Source of the DNA: an uncultured Veillonellaceae bacterium
GTDB taxonomy: Bacteria > Bacillota > Negativicutes > Veillonellales > Negativicoccaceae
Direction: 5' to 3'
NCBI GenBank assembly: GCA_947254705.1
Contig: CAMYCX010000033.1
Coordinates: 1-13,317 of the forward strand
DNA: 13,317 bases
Below, in pieces: positions 7,237 to 12,564 of the stretch (its first letter is position 1; each line of letters opens with the position of its first letter). The position numbers were made by a program, and so were the translations under genes. Under the pieces are notes generated by a model. It worked only from the letters and a program-made list of their open reading frames with translations. It ran no database searches and had not been told where the DNA came from.

Positions 7237-9122
7237 TGGCGACAATTCATGTTTTGGATAAGCAGACTGCTAACCAAATCGCAGCGGGCGAAGTGGTTGA
7301 ACGACCGATGTCAGTTGTCAAAGAACTTGTTGAAAACAGCGTCGATGCCGGTGCAACGGAAATTGAAATTGAAATAGCGGAAGGCGGAGTCCGCTATTTG
7401 CGTGTAACGGATAATGGGGGAGGAATGGCACGAGATGATGTTCAATTGGCCTTTCTCCGCCATGCGACAAGTAAAATTCGGCGAGCGGAAGATATATTTT
7501 CTGTAAGTTCCATGGGATTCAGAGGAGAGGCTCTTGCCAGTATAGCTTCAGTCTCGAAGGTTACGTTGACCACGCGTACACCAAATGACGAAATCGGATT
7601 ACAACTCCATGTCAATGGAGGGGAATATGGCGAAGTTGAGGAGGTTGGTGCCGCAGTTGGCACAACGGTTGAAGTAGCGGATTTATTTTATAATACGCCG
7701 GCGCGAAAAAAATTTTTAAAAACAGAGCGGACAGAAAGCGGTAGGATTTATACGCTGATTGGGAAATTGGCACTAGCTCATACCGGTGTTGCATTTCGTT
7801 TGATTAACAACGGTCGGTCAGTGGTTGAGACGCCAGGAAACAAATCTCTGGCGGATGCATTTGCTGCGGTGTATGGTAAAGAACTGGCTTCTGATATGCT
7901 GGCCTTTGAGAAATCATATGAAGGGATTAACATTCATGGATTGGTAGGTAAACCGGCTACATTAAAAAGTTCTCGAAATTGGCAAACTTTCATTGTGAAT
8001 CAACGCGTAGTGGAAAATGCGCTTTTAGCAAAAGCACTAACCAATGCATACCAGTCATTACTGCCTAAACGCGGTTATCCGGTAGCTGTATTGGTTCTGA
8101 CATTAAATCCTGAGCAGATTGATGTAAATGTCCATCCGCAGAAACGAGAAATTAAATTTGTTGATGAGCAATATATTTTTCGTCCCATATATCATGCTGT
8201 ATTAGGAGCATTGACTGATGCGGCAGCGCCGGAGTCAATTGCAACGGATATTCATCAATTACCAATAGGGATTCAACGGAGAAATGAAGAATGGCAAAAA
8301 AACATAGCTACACAAACTACATCTTCTTATGAATTGCAGGATGAAAAATCGGATGTAAGGGATAATCGAAGTGTGTCGATAAAGAAAAGTCCGGATTTCT
8401 TCACATCGATCTCGACTTATCCAAGACGAGATGCAAATAGTTATATGCCGGAAACATCGCAAGAAGTGGAGGATGCGAGCTGGAGAGAACGCTATGATGA
8501 GCGACAGAACCAAAAGGAGACAGAGCCTTTATTTGTTGTGACGCCGGAAGAAGAATTGCCGGTGTTGCCATTGGGGCAGATTGCCAAGTGCTATATTGTC
8601 TGTCAACGTGGTGAAGACTTATATATTATTGATCAGCATGCCGCACATGAACGAGTACGATATGACCGGTTAAGTCAAGCGACAGAGCGAATTCCGACAC
8701 AGCAGTTGTTGGTGCCATTAATGATCTCATTGGATGAGCAAGATGTAACATTACTTTTGGAGCACCAAAAAGAGTTGTTAGGATTGGGTTTTGTGATGGA
8801 GCAGGCCGGACCGCGAGTGATTCGTTTTACGGAAGTGCCGGCAGATGTACCGGCAGATGAGCATGAGCGCATGGTAAAGGAAACGCTGCAAGCCCTTCAC
8901 GAATATCATTCTCCGAATCGAGCACAATTGCGGCATCGTATGATTGCGTATGCAGCTTGTAGAGGTGCGATTAAGGCCGGGCACAGTTTACAAATGAGGC
9001 AGATGAGGCAGTTGATTACCGATTTATTTACAACAGAAAAGCCATTTGTTTGCCCTCACGGTCGCCCGGTTATTGTTCGCTTTTCTCCTCAAGATTTAGC
9101 GCAATTGTTTCGTCGGACATGA
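7233..9122 (+). CDS. mutL: DNA mismatch repair endonuclease MutL
   Basis: Couples MutS mismatch detection to strand incision. The 629-residue protein has an N-terminal GHKL ATPase domain with ELVENSVDAG (31-40), DNGGG (60-64) and MGFRGEAL, a variable acidic/basic linker (about 335-435), and a C-terminal dimerisation and nuclease domain. The latter carries the metal-dependent endonuclease motif DQHAAHERVRYD (467-478), ACRGAIKAG (575-583) and CPHGRP (607-612). These mark it as the nicking type of MutL found in bacteria without Dam/MutH, unlike E. coli MutL. The family consensus DQHA(X)2E(X)4E ends in Glu; here that position is Asp (D478), a mild change. Start: the ATG at 7233 overlaps the mutS stop as ATGA; a second ATG at 7236 is equally possible. 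The stop overlaps the next gene, again as ATGA. Confidence 0.97.
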   Translation: MMATIHVLDKQTANQIAAGEVVERPMSVVKELVENSVDAGATEIEIEIAEGGVRYLRVTDNGGGMARDDVQLAFLRHATSKIRRAEDIFSVSSMGFRGEALASIASVSKVTLTTRTPNDEIGLQLHVNGGEYGEVEEVGAAVGTTVEVADLFYNTPARKKFLKTERTESGRIYTLIGKLALAHTGVAFRLINNGRSVVETPGNKSLADAFAAVYGKELASDMLAFEKSYEGINIHGLVGKPATLKSSRNWQTFIVNQRVVENALLAKALTNAYQSLLPKRGYPVAVLVLTLNPEQIDVNVHPQKREIKFVDEQYIFRPIYHAVLGALTDAAAPESIATDIHQLPIGIQRRNEEWQKNIATQTTSSYELQDEKSDVRDNRSVSIKKSPDFFTSISTYPRRDANSYMPETSQEVEDASWRERYDERQNQKETEPLFVVTPEEELPVLPLGQIAKCYIVCQRGEDLYIIDQHAAHERVRYDRLSQATERIPTQQLLVPLMISLDEQDVTLLLEHQKELLGLGFVMEQAGPRVIRFTEVPADVPADEHERMVKETLQALHEYHSPNRAQLRHRMIAYAACRGAIKAGHSLQMRQMRQLITDLFTTEKPFVCPHGRPVIVRFSPQDLAQLFRRT

Positions 9123-9892
9123 AAATGGCGGTAGTTTCTGCTCGCAAAGGCGGTATAGATGAAAAAGAGCGCGCTAAAAGATATGCATATTGTTTGGGCT
9201 TGTCGTATGTTGATCGTTGCGGACGGTCATTGGCAGAATTATCGGATCAAATGATGTATGAAGCGTGGCTAGTTGTAGAAAAAGACGGATTTTATGTGGC
9301 AGCAGATGGAATTAGAGACCGCTTTCATATCAATATGGCGGCATTACGCTGGAAAGAGTGGAAAACATACGGCCGGGATCACTTAAGCCGGATTGCATCA
9401 GAAATAAGACCGAAGTGTATTTTAGATGCAACGTACGGAATTGGCAGTGATTCATTGATGCTGGCAGCCACAACAGGGGCGAACGTCGTCGCATTGGAGG
9501 CATCGTTGCCGCTATATATTGTTGGTAAATTGGGGTTGGCATTAAGTTCAGACAAACAGCTTCCTTTATCGGCGTCACGACGGATTCATTTATGGCATAC
9601 GGATGTATTATCGTATTTACGGGAACAAAAGAGCATGTCGTTCGATTTGATTTATTTCGACTTTATGTTTACGCACTCGGTGAAAGACAGCAGTAACTTA
9701 AATCCGCTTCGACGCTGGGGAATACAAGAAGGGATGACGAAAGAAATTTGGTCAGAAGCATGCCGAGTTTGTCGAGGAAGTATTGTTCGTAAAGAGCGTC
9801 CGTTCGGTAGGTGGTTGCGGGAGCATCCCCCGGATGTTATACGCGGAGGGCGGTATAGTAAGGTTTGTTATGGGGTATGGAGCTGTGCGTGA
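9119..9892 (+). CDS. RsmJ-like class I SAM-dependent methyltransferase
   Basis: A putative methyltransferase of 257 residues related to RsmJ (YhiQ, the 16S rRNA m2G1516 enzyme) and its Bacillota relatives. An N-terminal region contains ARKGG (about 8-12) and the YVDRCGRSL segment. A Rossmann SAM-binding core follows, with motif I DATYGIGSDSLMLA (103-116), an acidic motif II end (VVALE, E127), and the family segment FDLIYFDFMF (D181) followed by the NPLRRWG element. Where RsmJ has D-P-M-F, this protein has D-F-M-F, so substrate or activity may differ and I do not assign the gene symbol. The open frame extends upstream to 9050, but that part overlaps mutL deeply. The ATG at 9119 forms an ATGA overlap with the mutL stop and is the likely start; the ATG at 9125 is possible. 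No clear Shine-Dalgarno is visible, which fits reinitiation. It overlaps miaA by 23 nt. Confidence 0.82.
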   Translation: MKMAVVSARKGGIDEKERAKRYAYCLGLSYVDRCGRSLAELSDQMMYEAWLVVEKDGFYVAADGIRDRFHINMAALRWKEWKTYGRDHLSRIASEIRPKCILDATYGIGSDSLMLAATTGANVVALEASLPLYIVGKLGLALSSDKQLPLSASRRIHLWHTDVLSYLREQKSMSFDLIYFDFMFTHSVKDSSNLNPLRRWGIQEGMTKEIWSEACRVCRGSIVRKERPFGRWLREHPPDVIRGGRYSKVCYGVWSCA

Positions 9893-10829
9893 ACGAATTG
9901 TGACGATAATGGGGCCGACGGCATCAGGCAAAACTTCCTTGGGAATTTCGCTTGCTAAGGAGTTAGGCGGAGAAATTATTTCAGGGGATGCGTTTCAGGT
10001 ATATCGACATTTAGATATTGGCACCGCTAAGGTCAAAGTTGAGGAAATGGATGGTATACGGCACCATCTGATTGATATCAAAGAGGTGACGGATACCTAT
10101 ACCGCGGCGGAGTTTTGTCAATACGCCCGTACTTTGATTACAGAAATTACATCGCGTGGCAATGTGCCGATTATCGTCGGCGGTACAGGTCTTTATATAC
10201 AGGCTTTATTAGAAGGTTATGATTTCCCAACATGCGGCATAAGCACTGCGGCCACTTTGTACTGGGAGAATATATATGAATCAGAGGGGCTAAAAGGACT
10301 GATTGCGGCGATGGAAAAGTTATCTCCCACGTATTTTGATTCGCGTCCTGTAGCGGATAAACAGCGCTTGATTCGTGCATTATCGATCTTGTCAACAGGT
10401 GGAGATTATCGTGCCGGCAAAGCAGCTAATGTACCGATTTATGCAGGGCCGGCATATGCGTTATGGCCGGAGCGTGCACACATGTATGCACGAATTAACA
10501 AACGAGTGGATCAAATGATAGAAGATGGACTCGAAGAGGAAGCCGGGTGGCTGTATAGACAAACAGCAGGTAAACAGACGCAGGCAGCGAAAGGCATCGG
10601 TTATAAAGAATGGTGGCCCTTTTTTGAGAGACGGGTGGCATATCCTCACGTCGTTGCGGCGATTCAGCGCAATACACGGCGCTTTGCCAAGCGACAACAG
10701 ACGTGGTTGCGTAGAATGGCATATATTCAACCGTTGCCAGTGACGGATGAAATGAGACCGATGTTTTCTGTGAAAGAATTGGTAACAGATGTCAAAAAAA
10801 AATGGAGTGAATCTTATGATGAACAATAA
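9870..10829 (+). CDS. miaA: tRNA dimethylallyltransferase MiaA
   Basis: Transfers dimethylallyl from DMAPP to N6 of A37 in tRNAs reading UNN codons (i6A37), the substrate of MiaB from the same operon. The 319 residues carry the P-loop GPTASGKT (15-22), the catalytic-Asp segment GDAFQVYRHLDIGTAK (D40), HHLID, IIVGGTGLYIQAL, the IGYKEWW motif and a C-terminal NTRRFAKRQQTW helix, all diagnostic. The usual DSMQVYR reads DAFQVYR here (Ser to Ala next to the Asp). Start: the frame is open back to 9783, but TAAGG (9859-9863) lies 6 nt before the ATG at 9870, and this start gives the usual MiaA length; GTG at 9885 is an alternative. It overlaps the methyltransferase by 23 nt and hfq by 14 nt. An A9 run (10794-10802) lies near its 3' end. 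Confidence 0.95.
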   Translation: MGYGAVRERIVTIMGPTASGKTSLGISLAKELGGEIISGDAFQVYRHLDIGTAKVKVEEMDGIRHHLIDIKEVTDTYTAAEFCQYARTLITEITSRGNVPIIVGGTGLYIQALLEGYDFPTCGISTAATLYWENIYESEGLKGLIAAMEKLSPTYFDSRPVADKQRLIRALSILSTGGDYRAGKAANVPIYAGPAYALWPERAHMYARINKRVDQMIEDGLEEEAGWLYRQTAGKQTQAAKGIGYKEWWPFFERRVAYPHVVAAIQRNTRRFAKRQQTWLRRMAYIQPLPVTDEMRPMFSVKELVTDVKKKWSESYDEQ

Positions 10830-11016
10830 AGAGAATTTGCAAGAGAGCTATTTGGAGCAAGCAAAAAAAGATCATGCGTTACTTAGTATCTATTTGATAA
10901 ACGGAGTGCAGCTTAAAGGCCAAGTAAAGGCGTATGATAATTTTACCGTTTTATTGGTAAACAACGGTCATGAGCAGTTGGTGTATAAGCATGCGATTTC
11001 TACGGTGCAACGATGA
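10816..11016 (+). CDS. hfq: RNA chaperone Hfq
   Basis: Small Sm-like protein that forms a hexameric ring and helps sRNA-mRNA pairing and RNA turnover. It has 66 residues with the expected order: N-terminal helix with the proximal-face glutamine (Q9 in ENLQESYL), Sm1 strands (SIYLINGVQLKGQV, 24-37; AYDNFTVLL), and the Sm2 signature YKHAIST (57-63). The C-terminal tail is essentially absent. The lateral rim reads KKDH (17-20) where E. coli has RRER, and the loop before Sm2 (NNGHEQ) is one residue longer than in E. coli. Start: ATG at 10816 with GGAGTGA 6-8 nt upstream; the frame is open to 10789, but that would run back through the A9 tract and lacks a ribosome binding site. It follows miaA with a 14-nt overlap, as in many bacteria, and ends in an ATGA overlap with the next gene. 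Confidence 0.95.
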   Translation: MMNNKENLQESYLEQAKKDHALLSIYLINGVQLKGQVKAYDNFTVLLVNNGHEQLVYKHAISTVQR

Positions 11017-12257
11017 GTGAACTCTTGAAAACAAAATTGCAGGAGTTGCAGGCAGCTGCATTAGATGACTGTACCTCAATGTCTTCGCATTATCGGGGTA
11101 TTGTCGCTCAAAATATGGATAAAATTATTACGGCATTTCGTGAATGCCGTCTATCGGAGTATCATTTTCACGGTAGTAGTGGATATGGGTACAATGATGC
11201 AGGGCGAGAAAAGTTAGAAGATGTTTTTGCTCATATATTTCGTGCACCGGCAGCATTGGTACGTCCACACTTCGTTTCAGGTACTCATACGTTGGCGACG
11301 GTATTGTTGGCGCTATTGAAGCCCAATGATGAGTTGGTATCGGTAGTAGGAGCGCCGTATGATACAATGCAGAGCGTTATTGGAACAAGGGGAAATGAAC
11401 CTGGAAACCTACTGTCTATCGGTGTCAGATACAAGGAGATTGCTGCTCCTGAAGGACGGTTTGATTTAGATGCAATTGAGGCAGGGATTACTTCGAACAC
11501 GACAGTGGCATTAATTCAGCGTTCGAGAGGATACTCATCGAGAGAATCATTGTTGCCGGAAGATATTGAGTCAATTATTAAGGCAGTAAAAGACAAGAAT
11601 CCGAATACAGTTTGTTTTGTTGATAATTGTTACGGTGAGTTTACACAAACGAAAGAACCGTATGAACTTGGAGCGGATATTGTAGCCGGATCGTTGATCA
11701 AAAATCCGGGTGGCGGTTTGGCACCGACGGGCGGGTATGTTGTTGGGCGCAAAGAATTGGTAGAACAAACGGCGCATCAATTAACTGCCCCCGGATTGGG
11801 GGCAGAAATGGGATCGTATATGAGCGGGTATCGCTGGTTTTTTCAAGGCCTATTTATGGCACCGCACGTTGTCGGTCAAGCCTTGATGGGGGCTGACTTT
11901 GCCGCGGCATTATTCTCTCGAATGGGGTATGAGGTATCACCACGCTTGGGAGATGCACGTAGCGATTTGGTGCAGTCGATTGTATTGAAAAGTGCAGATC
12001 ATATGCGACGTTTTTGTGAAGGAATTCAGGCTTATTCTCCCGTGGATGGATTCGTGAGACCGATACCGGGAGACTTACCGGGATATTCGGATCCCGTTAT
12101 CATGGCAGCAGGCACCTTTTCTCAAGGATCAACCATAGAAATTAGCGCAGATGGGCCGATTCGTGCGCCGTATGTCGTTTACCTTCAAGGGGGATTGGTG
12201 TTTGAGCACAATGTATTGGCTGCAACGGAAGCGGCGTACAGACTGATGAAAGAGTAA
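11013..12257 (+). CDS. YnbB-family PLP enzyme (methionine gamma-lyase-like, 'aluminium resistance' family)
   Basis: A fold-type I pyridoxal-phosphate protein of 414 residues from the family called Met_gamma_lyase or 'aluminium resistance protein' (B. subtilis YnbB; COG4100). Visible signatures: YHFHGSSGYGYNDAGREKLE near residue 50; FVSGTHTLATVLLALLKPNDEL (about 85-110), the region expected to hold the cofactor phosphate; VDNCYGEF with the likely pyridine-nitrogen-binding D204; and GSLIKNPGGGLAPTGGY with the likely Schiff-base lysine K230. The family is commonly found near hfq and miaA in Bacillota. A C-S lyase reaction on a sulfur amino acid is implied by the fold, but the true substrate is unknown to me, and the 'aluminium resistance' label comes from old phenotype work. 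It is cytoplasmic, with no signal peptide. It starts by ATGA overlap with hfq and is the last gene of the operon; no terminator hairpin is visible directly after it. Confidence 0.9.
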   Translation: MSELLKTKLQELQAAALDDCTSMSSHYRGIVAQNMDKIITAFRECRLSEYHFHGSSGYGYNDAGREKLEDVFAHIFRAPAALVRPHFVSGTHTLATVLLALLKPNDELVSVVGAPYDTMQSVIGTRGNEPGNLLSIGVRYKEIAAPEGRFDLDAIEAGITSNTTVALIQRSRGYSSRESLLPEDIESIIKAVKDKNPNTVCFVDNCYGEFTQTKEPYELGADIVAGSLIKNPGGGLAPTGGYVVGRKELVEQTAHQLTAPGLGAEMGSYMSGYRWFFQGLFMAPHVVGQALMGADFAAALFSRMGYEVSPRLGDARSDLVQSIVLKSADHMRRFCEGIQAYSPVDGFVRPIPGDLPGYSDPVIMAAGTFSQGSTIEISADGPIRAPYVVYLQGGLVFEHNVLAATEAAYRLMKE

Positions 12258-12274
12258 GGTAATACAAGTAGTAG

Positions 12275-12293
12275 TTGACGTCAATATTTGACA
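12275..12293. repeat. Overlapping TTGAC inverted repeats at the valS promoter
   Basis: TTGACGTCAA (12275-12284) is a perfect 10-bp palindrome. Its right half forms a second inverted repeat, GTCAA-TAT-TTGAC (12280-12292), that ends in the -35 box (TTGACA, 12288-12293). Three alternating TTGAC/GTCAA half sites thus overlap the -35 region. This could be an operator or a duplicated -35 element; no regulator can be named. Confidence 0.35.
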
Positions 12294-12317
12294 AAACAGG
12301 ATTTGGTCTAGTAAAAT
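12288..12317 (+). promoter_or_regulatory. Sigma-A-type promoter of the valS T-box transcript
   Basis: A perfect -35 TTGACA (12288-12293), an 18-bp spacer and a near-consensus -10 TAAAAT (12312-12317). Predicted start is near 12324, just ahead of T-box Stem I. It lies 30 bp after the stop codon of the upstream gene. Confidence 0.85.
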
Positions 12318-12323
12318 AACTAA

Positions 12324-12564
12324 TAAAATAATGTGAAGTGACTGTGATGGGAAGAAGTGTCGCAATACATTTGCAGAGAGCTGTCGATACGCTGGGAGGA
12401 CAGTAATGTGAGCGACATAAGTCACCCCGGAGTCGGCGATACAAAATATCGCCCGGAGACGTCCGTTATGCGTATTAAGTGATCGTCGGATAAGTTAGGT
12501 GGTACCGCGGAAGTGATCTTTCGTCCTAAGGAGGAAAGATCTTTTTTATTGTCAGGAGGATAGT
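12324..12564 (+). promoter_or_regulatory. Valine T-box riboswitch (valS leader)
   Basis: A tRNA-sensing leader of about 240 nt. Stem I: base pairing GACT/AGTC (12340-12343 with 12431-12434), a K-turn-like GTGATG, GGG/CCC (12349-12351 with 12425-12427), the specifier loop (AAGAAGT on the 5' side; ATAA, then GUC, then A on the 3' side), and GTCGC/GCGAC (12359-12363 with 12412-12416). Above that come the AGAGAG bulge (12375-12380) and the apical GCTGGGAG (12391-12398). The specifier is GUC (valine) at 12421-12423, followed by the usual purine. A 7-bp hairpin (12435-12453) lies in the linker. The T-box motif AGGTGGTACCGCGG (12497-12510) offers UGGU (12500-12503) to pair with the ACCA end of uncharged tRNA-Val (discriminator A). 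Uncharged tRNA should stabilise the antiterminator and allow valS transcription. Pairings were found by eye. Confidence 0.93.
12515..12547 (+). terminator. Intrinsic terminator of the valS T-box
   Basis: GATCTTTC (12515-12522) pairs with GAAAGATC (12534-12541). Inside is a G-G mismatch, then TCC/GGA and a TAA loop. Six T residues follow (12542-12547). The 5' arm includes the CGTCC segment typical of T-box leaders. This is the off state when tRNA-Val is charged. Confidence 0.9.

Noticed and set aside
7706..7722. A7-T5-A5 run in mutL as a regulatory site or frameshift signal
   Set aside because: It encodes the expected ARKKFLKTE segment of MutL; nothing beyond sequence composition supports a signal.
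9050..9118. Longer N-terminus for the RsmJ-like methyltransferase
   Set aside because: The extra 23 residues overlap the conserved CPHGRP coding end of mutL, look unlike the family, and have no ribosome binding site; the ATGA junction at 9119 is the better start.
9783..9869. Longer N-terminus for MiaA starting at 9783
   Set aside because: It would overlap the methyltransferase by 110 nt and add 29 residues before the usual start; TAAGG supports the ATG at 9870.
10789..10815. Upstream hfq start at 10789
   Set aside because: It would read back through the A9 run with no Shine-Dalgarno; GGAGTGA supports 10816 and the resulting length matches Hfq.
12403..12411. GTA or GTG near 12403-12410 as the T-box specifier
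   Set aside because: These triplets lie in helices of Stem I; the conserved layout (AAGAAGT on the 5' side, ATAA-GUC-A on the 3' side, GGG/CCC below) places the specifier at 12421-12423.
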